From Dactylis glomerata (taxonomy: Eukaryota; Streptophyta; Magnoliopsida; Poales; Poaceae): 64,000 nucleotides of DNA. Shown here piece after piece: positions 42,931 through 55,000 of this stretch. The notes under the pieces were generated by a model, which saw only the letters and a program-made list of their open reading frames with translations, was not told the DNA's origin and did no database searches. The stretch is taken from NCBI GenBank assembly GCA_007115705.1, contig QXEO01000211.1:2045599-2109598 (forward strand), written 5' to 3'. Numbering within the stretch: position 1 is the stretch's first letter; each line of letters starts with the position of its first letter. Both the position numbers and the translations under genes were made by a program.

Positions 42931-44609
42931 TGATACGTCTCAAACGTATCTATAATTTTTGATGCTCCATGCTTGTTTTTACACCATTTGCTTAGTGTTT
43001 CGTTACACTTCGTGGCATTTTTATGCATTTTCTGGAACTAACCTATTAACAAGATGCCACAGTGTCAGTTTCCTATTTTCTGCTGTTTTTGTGTTTCAGA
43101 AAAGTTACACAGGAAATATTCTCAGAATTGGATGAAACAAAAGCCAAACATCCAGAAATTTACCGAAACTTCTAGAGGACCGAAGAGGAGACGGAGAGGG
43201 GCCACGAGCCGGCCACACAATAGGGCGGCGCGGCCTAGGCCCTGGCCGCGCCCCCTATGTGTGTGACCGCCTTGGTCCACTTCTGACGCTGCCCCTTCGC
43301 CTATAAAGACCCCCCAACGGGAAAAACCTAAGAACCCGATCAATTTTCTAGAAACACATCGCGATCCACCGCCGTCATCGACCCGAGATCGGGAGGGTCC
43401 AGAAGCTCTTCCCGGCACCCTGCCGGAGAGGGGAATCACCACCGGAGGTCTTCTTCATCGCCATGCTTGCCTCCGGCGTGATGAGTGAGTAGTCTACCTT
43501 GGACTATGGGTCCATAGCAGTAGCTAGATGGTTGTCTTCTCCACCATGTGCTTCATGTTTAGATCTCGTGAGCTGCCTCACATGATCGAGATCACCGTTA
43601 TGTAATTCTACATGTTGTGTTTGTTGGGATCCGATGAATATTGGTGTTATGATTGAGTTGATGTGCTGAATATTATATTATGTTATCTCTATGTTGTTTA
43701 TGATCTTGCATGCTCTCCGTTGTTAGTAGCTATCTTGGCCGAGTAGATACTAGTGACTCCAAGAGGGGGTATTTATGCTCGATAATTGGGTTCATGCCTC
43801 TATTTTATCTGGGGAGTGATAGAAACATCTAAGGTTGTAGATGTGCTGTTGCCACTAGGGAGAAAACAACATTCTTATGTTCAAGGGCATATGCTTTGTT
43901 TACATTACACACTTTGCTTAATCCAGTTATCTATTGTTCGCAACTTAATACTCGAGGGGTGTTTGGACGATATCCCCGCGAGTGGATTATTAGTCATAGA
44001 TGCAGTTGGATGGCGGTCTATGTATTTTGTTGTAATGCCCAGAGTAAATCTCATAGTGATCCTCACGACATATGCACGTTATCTTTATTCTATCAATTGC
44101 CTAACTGTAATTTGTTTACCCAGCATGTGTTATTTATCGTATGGAGAGACACCACTAGTGAACTGTGGACCCTGGTCCTATTTCCTTTACATTGCTATTA
44201 CCTATTTACTTTACTCGCACTGTTTACTTTACTCGCATACTACTATTGCTTTCCACTCGATACGCTCATTCCTTTGTTTACAGCAAACCGGTGAGATTGA
44301 CAACCTCGTCGTAAGTTGGGAACAAAGTACTTGGTTGTGTTGTGTGCAGGTTCCACGTTGCTACTAGTTGAAGACGCGCTAACAAGATATCGTTAACGGC
44401 GCCCTTGTTGGAGTGTCACTAGGCTAGCAAGCATCACCTTCTTGAGTTTGGCTTTTTCCTACTGGATTGACATACCTTGGTTTCGTAACTGAGGGAAAAC
44501 TTGCTGCTATATTCATCAAACCTTCTCTTGGGGTTTCCAACTGGCCGGCCATTTGCATCATTAACTACACGCCAACAGTTCTCTAGCACTATTCAACACC
44601 GCGCCACCA
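42931..44609 (+). repeat. 3' LTR (1679 bp)
   Basis: Begins TGATACGTCTCAAACGTATC and ends CGCGCCACCA, followed by the ACGCT duplication. TATAAAG at 43302-43308. Confidence 0.9.
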
Positions 44610-44941
44610 ACGCTCAATCCTTTGTTTACAGCAAACCGGTGAGATTGACAACCTCACTGTGAGTTGGGACAAAGTACTTGGTTGTGTTGTGTGCAGGTTC
44701 CATGTTGCTGCTGGTGCAAAGCTACACCTTGCACAAATTTGCTGGCGCCATTGTCCGGGGCTGTCGCAAAGCTAGCGGGCATCGACCTTCGGAAGTTTGG
44801 TTCTTTCTCCTGCTGGTTCGATAAACCTTGGTTTCACAACTAAGGGAAGACTTGCTGCTATGCTCATCATAACCTTCTCTTGGGGTTTCCAACTGGGTGG
44901 TTATATATATATATAATTCCTACATCAACACCGCACAACCA
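44610..44941 (+). repeat. 3' LTR, second part, of the element at 29770
   Basis: Continues the LTR broken at 37408, from the duplicated ACGCT through ACCGGTGAGATTGACAACCT to a CCGCACAACCA end. It contains (TA)n at about 44912 and an extra GCTGGCGCCATTGTCCGG segment (about 44741-44758) that is missing from the 5' LTR at 29770. Confidence 0.75.
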
Positions 44942-45693
44942 GTAGTCTACCTTAGACTACAGGTCCATAACAGTAGCTAGATGGATGTCTTCTCCTCTAT
45001 GTTGTTTATGATCTTGCATGCTCTCTGTTGCTAGTAGATATCTATGCCGAGTAGATGCTAGTGACTCCAAGAGGGAGTATTTATGCTCGATAGTGGGTTC
45101 ATGCCTCTGGTAACTTGGGGGAGTGACAACAACCTCTAAAGTTGTAGATGTGTTGTTGCTACTAGGGAGAAAACAACAATCTTGTGTCCAAGGACATTTG
45201 TATTGTTTACTTTACACACTTTGCTTAAGGCGATAATTTGCTGCGTGCAACTTAATACCCAACGGTTGTTCGGATGATATCCGGCGGGTGGATTATTAGT
45301 CATAAATGCAGTTGGATTACGGTCTATGTATTATGTTGTAATGCCCAAGTGAATCTCATAGTGATCCTCGTGACATGTACATGCATTGGTTGCATTCTTT
45401 ATTCTGTCAATTGCCCAACTGTAAATTGTTTACCCAGCATGTTATTTATCTTTATGGGGAGACACCTCTAGTGAACTATGGACCCCGGTCCATTCTTTTA
45501 CATTCATATTACTGTTTACTTTTACAAGCATTATTTATTTTCTCGCAAACAACTATACTTTACCACACGATACGTTTAATCCTTTGTTTACAACAAACCG
45601 GTGAGATTGACAACCTCACTGTAAGTTGGGGCACAGTACTTTGGTTGTGTTGTGTGCAGGTTCCACGTTGCTTCTGGTGCAAAGCTACACCCC
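44942..45693 (+). repeat. LTR fragment (5'-truncated), left of the long-LTR insertion
   Basis: Starts inside the LTR at the TAGTCTACC segment and matches 30327 onward, up to CAAAGCTACACCCC. It continues at 56255 after the nested element. With the primer site and gag that follow at 56457 it is the 5' LTR of a decayed sister element. Confidence 0.82.
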
Positions 45694-48600
45694 TGTAACA
45701 CCCATCGACTTTATAACAAATTCGAAGTGCCCGTTATGTAATCCATCACAATCCTAGAATCATTGTTGTGATTTACATAACGTAGTTGATATCACAGTCA
45801 TAGCTATTCATAGTAAATAAAGGGATTACATAGGAGGTCGTACAGACCAAACCTTACAATACATCAATATGCAGCGGAATAACCCTTCGGGTCCATATCG
45901 TCAAGCTTCAACCGCACAGGCAGAGCCGACAGTAGGAAACGAGCCTAATTCGCAAAATCGTCAACGATTCCTTCCTTCTTGATTTTTCTCCTTCAAGTCT
46001 GGCCAAGTTAATAGCCAGGGACAGAGCCATGAGTACATTGCATGCACTCGCAAACCATCTTATAAATAAATGAATAGAGAATGCATAGTTCATATAGTGG
46101 TCTAAGCTCTAGTTTCATTTGCAGAAAGCAGAATTTCCTTCAAAGATCTTTTATTTAAAATGGTAATAAAACATTTAGCTCTTTATAAATCTCTAGATGG
46201 AATCCCCCAAATGTCAAATCTTTTGTTCACCAAGTCACCTCCATGGTTATCGAAATTCATTGTCAAGTCACCTTTCTCAATCATTTTCAAAGTAAAACCT
46301 GACAACGGCCAAGTACAACCAATCCAACCGTCCATGACCGCGGACGCGGCTATTCGAATAGTTTTACACTCTGCAGAGGTTGTACACTTTACCCACATCA
46401 TCCAACTACTCATCGTGTGGGCAACTTCCCCGCATAACGACATATGCCACGACAAGCAGCCGACCATTAATGTTTCACCTGCCCGCCTTAGCATAAACAC
46501 TACCGCCTAGAGATGTACCCCCCAACACCGGGGTCCAAGAAGCTGTCCAGAGTGTGCAAAGTTCCCAGCCGCTTGATCCACCGGAATGCCACTAACCGAG
46601 GTAGAGTCCTACACCCGGTAGTCCATTTTCAATGAGGGCTCCTTGGCTTGTACCCCAACCACCTAAAGAGGAGGACAAGGCGAACCTAGGCCGCAGCCAT
46701 TGGGTGCCCTGGAAGAGGAGTCCCTGGTTGGACTTCCACTACATTTGTAGGGTCTACACTAAGGCGAAACAAACTACTCCACTAAGCCCCGTCCCATACC
46801 AGGGTAATGTGGTCGTACTGTATGGTTGGTCCAGTATGGTACCTCACACATTTATCATTTTTGTCAAACCTTCATGTCACCATTTTGTAAATAGTTTTCA
46901 AAGTCACCCTTGGGTAAGGTTGCCCGTCTCCAAGGTTTGTATTTCAAAATCAGCCTTGGGCAAGGTTGCCCCTTTCCAAGGTTTTCATTTCAAAATCTTC
47001 ATGATCTTCATTGGGGTTCCCACCTAGTAGTTTTCCATGAATGCCTTCATCTCAAGCATGATCCTCATGAGGGCACAAGGACCTAGGTAGGTATATTGGA
47101 TAGGCTTAGCTTGATGCTCTACTTAGCATCCACTAAGAAAAGGGTTTCTCAAAGGTAGGCTAGGTTTGATGCCCTTGATGTCATCCACGAGAAAAGGTTG
47201 GATGCACTTGTCAAGAAAGACATCTCTACTCATTTGCAACTTGGTAACAATTATTTTAGCATGCACTTTTAGTTAAAAGCAAGTAAACATGCATTATAAA
47301 ACTGGGTAATGGTATGATCAAAAGATGGCTTGCCTGGCTCGGCAATGTCATAGGCTTCTTCATCTTCATCTCGGGTTATGTAGTCTCCATCACCATTGCT
47401 TGGTTGACTTCGGGATCCATTCTCCTTACTCTCGTTGTCGTCTAATCGTCGAAAATCAAATAAGCATACAATCACCACACAATTCCCAAACAACACATAT
47501 TCACCCAAATAAGGATAGTTGGGGTAAGGGAAACTATCTAGGAAGTCTATGGAGAGTGGTTTCGAAGATAATTGAGTTCCGATGGATGAGATTATTGAGT
47601 TGTTGTATCTAAGTAGGGTTTATTTATTTTGGATTATGAAAATATCTCCTGCAAGTTCACTTGACCAAGGTCAATTCTTACAGAGATGCATTCTAAAATG
47701 TGGTTTATACTAATGGATGTAGAAAATTTCTATTTATAAAACATTTGCCTAATATCCCTAAGTTAAGATTTCCTATTTAACCACATAAGAAACTTAGCAT
47801 TTCAATTAAAAGGTTTTCATTTGCAAACTAATGTTACCAACAGATAGATAACACTAAATGTGAATTTTGAAAGTTGGATTCATATTTTTTTGAATTTTAT
47901 TTGATTTGTTATGAATTTTGCAAGGTTGCATAACTGCAAGTTTGTTATTTTTATCCAATTAAAAATATCAGTCTAAATGGGTTGAAAACACCACCACTGG
48001 ATAGAGCATGTTCTAAGCTTTCCAAAAAGTATTTATTTGCTAGATTTGGATTCCTAAATCTCTCGGAATTTGAATTCGGAGTTGCAGCAGTTTAAACAAA
48101 TAACACATAGTTCTCTAAAAAAAGGTGGGCTAGAATTTAAAACGGGCCAGCGACCCGTACTCGGGCCGGCCCAGCTAGGGACCCTGGGTGCGCGCGGGAA
48201 AAAAAAGAAATGGGGGCCTGACCAGAGGGGCCCGCCGGTCAGGATTACACACCCGAATCGGTATCGGGGGCTTCTTCCTGGCGCGACTGGGACGGGAGCG
48301 AGAGAGAGGACTGGGAGGAGGACGGCGGCGGTGCTCACCGGCGGATGACGGGGAGCGGCGGCGGGGATGTCTAGGCAGCGGAGGCTTCTCCCCTCGGCCG
48401 CCCTGGACCAGCGGAGCGGCAGGAGGTGGTCCGGTTCGCCGGGAACGGGAGGCGCTCTGGGAGCACGGACACTCCGGGGAGCTCGATGGAGAGAGCTAGA
48501 AGGGAGAGGAGGATGTCTGGGAGGTAGAGGGAGGTGAGGCACATCTTTCCTGCCAACAATGGCGGCCTTTTATAGGCGGGAGAGGGAGCATGAGGTGAGG

Positions 48601-49856
48601 GGATCTGCGGCCAGAGCACGGCCGGTGCCGGCTAAAGAAGGGACGAGGCGGTCGGTGCTTTCGGCGGAGGGCTGCTGCGTGCTGTGGCATGCTGCTGGCG
48701 CGTTTGCGGGCGGCGGCTTGGTCTGGTGCAGAGGGGGCAAGTGACGCCTGGTGGACGTGGTCGGGCGACTTTCTTCCGGGTCTCATGGTCGGGGTCCGGG
48801 CAGGGGTGATGGGGAGTCGACAAAGGAGAGTCCAGGGCACTCTGGGAAGGACATGGGCACGTCAGAGGTGCAGGGATGCACTGCACAAATAGTGAGTTTG
48901 ACCTTGTTTGATTCTTGCCCGCCAACTGTTTGATCAAATACTTGCAAGAAACAAAGTTTCAAATTTTGAAATTTTTTGAATTGAGTTTGCACCAGTAGTG
49001 GATAAGGGTTCTAGAAATGTTTTTGTTTTGTCCAGAGGTGTTGGTTTGGTTGAAAAAGAATAAGATCTTGGAATGGTTTCTATATAGAATTCAAAGTTTG
49101 GCTGAAATTTGAAAGAGGTTAGGGTTTGATTTTTTGTCCAAACTTTTGCAGTCATGCAAGAGGGTAGTTTGTTCTTACTCAACCAACTGATCTCACCTTC
49201 AGTTGAGTTAAGGATTGCTTAATCCAGCGGTCCAAAGTAGGGTAGTCAATAATCTGCTGCAGATCATTTTGTTGTTTGTTTCCAATTTAGGATTTTGTGT
49301 TTCTTCTCATTTCTTTCTGTTTTGACTTCCCATTGTTTATGATTTGCTGACTTCAATACTTAAGTAGGTGTAGCATGAATTCATGCAAAGATTAAATATG
49401 TAGAAAACAATTCTAATGAAATAAATCATTTATAAACAAAGTTTTCCTTTGGACTTAAAAACTTGGCCAAGAAATCACTCGGGGGTTTTCAAAGATTTTG
49501 AAAAATAAGTTTTCAAAATGTTGATTCCAATATTTTTGGAAATATCCACTTAAGAACATAATCGTTTGAAAATAGGTTCTTTTTATTTTACTCTTTTATA
49601 ACAAAGCTAGCCTTCTTGAGATATGATTTTACTATCTTCCCAAACAATGGTTTTCAAAAATTAGGCTCAAAGGATTGGATTTCAAACCTTTCTCATACTC
49701 TTTTTATTTGAAGCATGGGAGCAAATGCTCAAATTCACCAGTTTTAAAAGACAAGAAATTAATCTTGTATTCAAAATAAAAGTTTTTGTTGTCTCCAAAA
49801 TTTGGTATTTTAATAAATCTATTTATTTCTATTTCTCAAAAATTTGGGTTGTTACA
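45694..49856 (-). repeat. 3' LTR (4163 bp)
   Basis: On the minus strand it runs TGTAACAACCC ... GGGTGTTACA. A GC-rich island (about 48120-48900) holds the promoter, while the remainder is AT-rich. The TATA box is at 48568-48574. Several ORF-like stretches in the GC island overlap on both strands and are not taken as genes. Confidence 0.92.
48568..48574 (-). promoter_or_regulatory. TATA box in 3' LTR
   Basis: TATAAAA followed by GGCCGCC on the minus strand. Transcription would begin near 48540, leaving about 2.85 kb of LTR downstream. Confidence 0.65.
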
Positions 49857-49872
49857 ATCTTCCCCCCTTAAA
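49857..49872 (-). other. Polypurine tract
   Basis: The minus strand reads TTTTTAAGGGGGGAAGAT directly before the 3' LTR. Confidence 0.8.
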
Positions 49873-50339
49873 AAGAATCTCGTCCCGAGATTCATAAGTT
49901 CAGATTGAGATAGATTGGGAGATGAGATTACCAGATAAAAGATAGAGTGTGTATTAATTTATATCAAGATGGAAAGATTGGGTACACCCGAAATGTGAGG
50001 TGGCCAGATGGGCCAAAACACATCTTCACCAATCACATAGCAACTTCAACAAACAATCACACTTTCAAAAACAAAGTATTTGGCATCTAAACCATAGGCT
50101 TTTATTCAAAAGGTTCTTGCGGATTACAAGTCTCGCTCTTGATTTACAAAGAAATAAACAAGACTACTAGTACCAAACTAAGATCAGTCAGGCTTCTTCT
50201 GGACTTGGTTCCACAAGCTGAATCCACTTGTTCATACCACTATTATCTAAGAGCGACGTCGAGGTACTCGGGGGAGGGTTCTTGTTCTTCTCTTCATTCC
50301 ATCGGGTTGGAGGAGGGAATCTTTGGCATGAGAGTCAGG
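49873..50339 (-). other. Non-coding stretch between ORF and polypurine tract
   Basis: 467 bases, AT-rich, with no credible ORF on either strand. It would be the region after the zinc-knuckle ORF in the element RNA. Confidence 0.5.
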
Positions 50340-51251
50340 TTACCTTCTCCACCTGCGAACGTTGAGACTGTAGAGTCCTTTGACACTATCTTCAATTATG
50401 ATGGGGTTTCGTGCATAGACATTAGTAGTGCAGACAGGGTTGCCTCCTGAAGATGAAGGAATGTTGGTAGGATCTTTAGAGCCATCGGGGTTGGTACTAG
50501 CTTTGGTGATGACAGGGTCAGCGTTCAGCTTCATTGGGCACTCGTGGGAGTAGTGCCCCTTGGTTTCGCACTCATAGCAGGTGATGTTGGTCTTGTTACT
50601 AGTATTGGGAAAAGTATTCTTTGGTAGTGCTCTTCCAGATCGTAGAGTAAGGTCATAGCAAAGGTTAGAGGGTGCTGGAGGCTTTTTTTTTTTTTGGCGT
50701 ATTGGAATTCTTGCTTGCTTCTGTTTGTTTTGAGCTTTCTGCTGTTGCCTCCGAACGTAAATGTCATGCTCTTCGCTAGCCTTGACCACTTGAGATGCTA
50801 ACTGGAAGCTGTTTGGAAGGATCTTTGATATATCTGACACCAGGTGGTTCATAGCGCAGTCAGCAGGAACATGGGTATTACTTTCACACATATAACATGT
50901 AATGTTGCTTGAAGGGCATTCTCCAGGTGGATGATTGTCTTCACAATTGGGACAGTTTCTGGGACATTGACTGGCTCGATGTCCTTCTTCTCCACAATGG
51001 CTACAAGCTTTCTTCTTTAGATGATCCAGGTTTGCAATTTTCAGACTTGGACATTGGAGTGCAACATGGTGTGCTTCCCCACAAGCATAGCATATTTGTT
51101 GGGTGTGAAGATCTCCTTTCCTCTTTCTTGGAAACTTGCATAGATTTGCTGCCGCTTGGTACCTCCGGGCAATCCCTTGGAGGTGAAGTTCGAAACCTGA
51201 GCTAGCTTGACTTCCTTTTGTACATATATTAAATGGTGGACTTGCAATCAT
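50340..51251 (-). CDS. Five-zinc-knuckle protein, 303 aa
   Basis: The first ATG of the open frame is at 51251; the frame is open slightly further upstream and a CTGCAG splice acceptor lies near 51278, so an upstream exon is possible. Zinc knuckles by residue: C54-C67, C83-C96, C119-C132 and C225-C238 fit CX2CX4HX4C; C100-C112 has three residues instead of four before His. Between knuckles four and five lie a Gln/Lys-rich stretch and a basic run (RQKKKKPP). There is no Gag core, protease or polymerase. Zinc knuckles bind single-stranded nucleic acid; retroviral nucleocapsid has one or two and the cellular CNBP/GIS2 type has seven. The product may coat the element RNA. The frame is intact. Confidence 0.75.
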   Translation of the reverse strand: MIASPPFNICTKGSQASSGFELHLQGIARRYQAAANLCKFPRKRKGDLHTQQICYACGEAHHVALQCPSLKIANLDHLKKKACSHCGEEGHRASQCPRNCPNCEDNHPPGECPSSNITCYMCESNTHVPADCAMNHLVSDISKILPNSFQLASQVVKASEEHDIYVRRQQQKAQNKQKQARIPIRQKKKKPPAPSNLCYDLTLRSGRALPKNTFPNTSNKTNITCYECETKGHYSHECPMKLNADPVITKASTNPDGSKDPTNIPSSSGGNPVCTTNVYARNPIIIEDSVKGLYSLNVRRWRR

Positions 51252-52073
51252 GGGATGCAAAATAGGGAGCAAATCCTGCAGTAGATGAGAAGGAAAAGTT
51301 TTCCAAAATGTTACTTACATGGGATTGGTATAGTTCATATTTTATTTTCGGTTGGAAAGGCCAAAATATTTTTGAACACACAAGTTGTTGCGATGGACTA
51401 AGAGGAACACATTGCCAACAAATCAATCATTCAAACACACAAGGTACTCAGCACACTTACTGATCGTGAGGTAAGGGTAGCTCAATCAAAACAACTGAGC
51501 ATTTCCTATAAATCCTGTGGGTCAAAAGGTTGCTGGGTCTTCATCATTTTTTATCACTCTTTCTTTGCTCTTGAAGTCTTTATCTCATAGGGTTGACTCT
51601 TGTTGGAAGATTTCTGGATCAGGTGAAGAGACTCTCTTTCGATGGTAGCGGTCGTAGTTGACATCCAAGGTTGAAGCCGTGAAAATATTGAGTCCCTCAT
51701 CTTTTGCTCCAAAAGTCCTTCGGTCATAGGTTGGTTTATCGTCCATAGCATATATTTGAAGTAGATGAGGAATAGAGTAAAACAAATATTTGAAAAAACT
51801 TTGTAATTAAAGAGGTAAATAAATTCTTTGTCAAAATCTCTTGAGAGTAGGATATTTGAAGTGAATAAGATGGGAGTATAAGTTGGGCTTTGGGTACCAA
51901 AGCAAATAAATTTCTTTCGTAGAAATAAGTTTTTGTCAACATATCACTTTCTTAGCTAACGACCATGCTAACTAAGGTCTCCTAAGGTCATGATAGTCCT
52001 GATACCAAACTAGTGATATCAGAGGTATCATTTTCTAACGACCATGCTAACTAGGGTTTCCTAGAGTCAACCT
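51252..52073 (-). other. Leader region between primer site and zinc-knuckle ORF
   Basis: Non-coding or poorly coding. Possible small ORFs on the minus strand near 51746-51588 (start MDDKPTYDRR) could form an upstream exon. A donor CAT|GTAAGT lies near 51322 and an acceptor CTGCAG near 51278. The phases I tried did not give a convincing join. Confidence 0.35.
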
Positions 52074-52090
52074 GCCTCTGATACCAACTT
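51956..52090 (-). repeat. 79-base tandem duplication including a primer-site copy
   Basis: CGACCATGCTAACTA occurs at about 51960 and about 52039 and CTGATACCAA at about 51999 and 52078, with a constant offset of 79 bases. The outer copy carries the working primer site; the inner copy keeps only TGGTATCAGGA. Confidence 0.75.
52074..52086 (-). other. Primer-binding site (initiator-Met type)
   Basis: The minus strand reads TGGTATCAGAGGC, 3 bases after the 5' LTR. This matches the start of the usual initiator tRNA-Met site, TGGTATCAGAGC, with one added G. Confidence 0.82.
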
Positions 52091-55000
52091 GTAACACCCA
52101 TCGAATTTATAACAAATTCGAAGTGCCCGTTATGTAATCCATCACAATCCCAGAATCATTGTTGTGATTTACATAACGTAGTTGATATCACAGTCATAGC
52201 TATTCATAGTAAATAAAGGGATTATATAGGTGGTCGTACAGACCAAACCTTACAATACATCAATATGCAGCGGAATAACCCTCCGGGTCCATATCGTCAA
52301 GCTTCAACCGCACAGGCAAAGCCGACAGTAGGAAACGAGCCTAATTCGCAAAATCGTCAACGATTCCTTCCTTCTTGATTTTTCTCCTTCAAGTCTGGCC
52401 AAGTTAATAGCCAGGGATAGAGCCATGAGTACATTGCATGCACTCGCAAACCATCTTATAAATAAATGAATAGAGAATGCATAGTTCATATAGTGGTCTA
52501 AGCTCTAGTTTCATTTGCAGAAAGCAGAATTTCCTTCAAAGATCTTTTATTTAAAATGGTAATAAAACATTTAGCTCTTTATAAATCTCTAGATGGAATC
52601 CCCCAAATGTCAAATCTTTTGTTCACCAAGTCACCTCCATGGTTATCGAAATTCATTGTCAAGTCACCTTTCTCAATCATTTTCAAAGTAAAACCTGACA
52701 ACGGCCAAGTACAACCAATCCAACCGTCCATGACCGCGGACGCGGCTATTCGAATAGTTTTACACTCTGCAGAGGTTGTACACTTTACCCACATCATCCA
52801 ACTACTCATCGTGTGGGCAACTTCCCCGCATAACGACATATGCCACGATAAGCAGCCGACCATTAATGTTTCACCTGCCCGCCTTAGCATAAACACTACC
52901 GCCTAGAGATGTACCCCCCCAACACCGGGGTCCAAGAAGCTGTCCAGAGTGTGCAAAGTTCCCAGCCGCTTGACCCACCGGAATGACACTAACTGAGGTA
53001 GAGTCCTACACCCGGTAGTCCATTTTCAATGAGGGCTCCTTGGCTTGTACCCCAACCACCTAAAGAGGAGGACAAGGCAAACCTAGGCCGCAGCCATTGG
53101 GTGCCCTGGAAGAGGAGTCCCTGGTCGGACTTCCACTACATTTGTAGGGTCTACACTAAGGCGAAACAAATTACTCCACAAAGCCCCGTCCCATACCAGG
53201 GTAATGTGGTCGTACTGTATGGTTGGTCCAGTATGGTACCTCACACATTTATCATTTTTGTCAAACCTTCATGTCACCATTTTGTAAATAGTTTTCAAAG
53301 TCACCCTTGGGTAAGGTTGCCCGTCTCTAAGGTTTGTATTTCAAAATCATCCTTGGGCAAGGTTGCCCCTTTCCAAGGTTTTCATTTCAAAATCTTCATG
53401 ATCTTCATTAGGGTTCCCACCTAGTAGTTTTCCATGAATGCCTTCATCTCAAGTATGATCCTCATGGGGGCACAAGGACCTAGGTATGTATATTGGATAG
53501 GCTTAGCTTGATGCTCTACTTAGCATCCACTAAGAAAAGGGTTTCTCAAAGGTAGGCTAGGTTTGATGCCCTTGATGTCATCCATGAGAAAAGGTTGGAT
53601 GCACTTGTCAAGAAAGACATCTCTACTCATTTGCAACTTGGTAACAATTATTTTAGCATGCACTTTTAGTTAAAAGCAAGTAAACATGCATTATAAAACT
53701 GGGTAATGGTATGATCAAAAGATGGCTTGCCTAGCTCGGCAATGTCATAGGCTTCTTCATCTTCATCTCGGGTTGTGTAGTCTCCATCACCATTGCTTGG
53801 TTGACTTTGGGATCCATTCTCCTTACTCTCGTTGTCGTCTAATCGTCAAAAATCAAATAAGCATACAATCACCACACAATTCCCAAACAACACATATTCA
53901 CCCAAATAAGGATAGTTGGGGTAAGGGAAACTATCTAGGAAGTCTATGGAGAGTGGTTTCGAAGATAATTGAGTTCCGATGGATGAGATTATTGAGTTGT
54001 TGTATCTAAGTAGGGTTTATTTATTTTGGATTATGAAAATATCTCCTGCAAGTTCACTTGACCAAGGTCAATTCTTACAGAGATGCATTCTAAAATGTGG
54101 TTTATACTAATGGATGTAGAAAATTTCTATTTATAAAACATTTGCCTAATATCCCTAAGTTAAGATTTCCTATTTAACCACATAAGAAACTTAGCATTTC
54201 AATTAAAAGGTTTTCATTTGCAAACTAATGTTACCAACAGATAGATAACACTAAATGTGAATTTTGAAAGTTGGATTCATATTTTTTTGAATTTTATTTG
54301 ATTTGTTATGAATTTTGCAAGGTTGCATAACTGCAAGTTTGTTATTTTTACCCAATTAAAAATATCAGTCTAAATGGGTTGAAAACACCACCACTGGATA
54401 GAGCATGTTCTAAGCTTTCCAAAAAGTATTTATTTGCTAGATTTGGATTCCTAAATCTCTCGGAATTTGAATTCGGAGTTGCAGCAGTTTAAACAAATAA
54501 CACATAGTTCTCTAAAAAATAGGTGGGCTAGAATTTAAAACGGGCCAGCGACCCATACTCGGGCCGGCCCAGCTAGGGACCCTGGGTGCGCGCGGGAAAA
54601 AAAATAAACGGGGGCCTGACCGGAGGGGCCCACCGGTCAGGATTACACACCCGAATCGGTATCGGGGGCTTCTTCCTGGCGCGACTGGGACGGGAGCGAG
54701 AGAGAGGACTGGGAGGAGGACGGCGGCGGTGCTCACCGGCGGATGACGGGAAGCGGCGGCGGGGATGTCTAGGCGGCGGAGGCTTCTCCCCTCGGCCGCC
54801 CTGGACCGGCGGAGCGGCAGGAGGTGGTCCGGTTCGCCGGGAACGGGAGGCGCTCTGGGAGCACGGCCACTCCGGGGAGCTCGATGGAGAGAGCTAGAAG
54901 GGAGAGGAGGATGTCTGGGAGGTAGAGGGAGGTGAGGCGCATCTTTCTTGCCAACAATGGCGGCCTTTTATAGGCGGGAGAGGGAGCATGAGGTGAGGGG

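Larger units (their letters stand above)
37409..44609 (+). mobile_element. Complete non-autonomous Athila-type element, target duplication ACGCT
   Basis: Two LTRs (37409-39088 and 42931-44609, both about 1680 bp, TG...CA) flank a primer site, one short gag-like ORF and the conserved 3' domain. The 5 bases ACGCT occur at 37404-37408 and at 44610-44614, so both ends are exact. It is inserted in the 3' LTR of the element at 29770. By eye the LTRs differ by about 4-5 percent in the parts compared, an insertion age of the order of 1.5-2 million years at 1.3e-8 substitutions per site per year. Confidence 0.92.
29770..44941 (+). mobile_element. Non-autonomous Athila-type element with intact gag-protease (3' LTR split by a nested insertion)
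   Basis: Order: 5' LTR (29770-31396), primer site, gag-protease ORF, 2.9-kb non-coding 3' domain, polypurine tract, 3' LTR in two pieces (36563-37408 and 44610-44941) around the element at 37409-44609. There is no reverse transcriptase or integrase. No matching target duplication was found at the outer ends. The two LTRs are clearly diverged and differ in their last part. Confidence 0.8.

Noticed and set aside
44912..44926. (TA)n and other short runs (50686-50700 T run, 62203-62220 TC run, 20383 C run)
   Set aside because: Simple slippage repeats without further structure.
46160..46510. 116-residue ORF identical in both long LTRs (also 52556-52906)
   Set aside because: An equal-length ORF exists on the other strand, and the low divergence is explained by the young age of the element.
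48054..48937. Several ORFs in the GC island of the long LTR
   Set aside because: They overlap on both strands, and the differences between the two LTRs are spread without regard to codon position. The region is the promoter.
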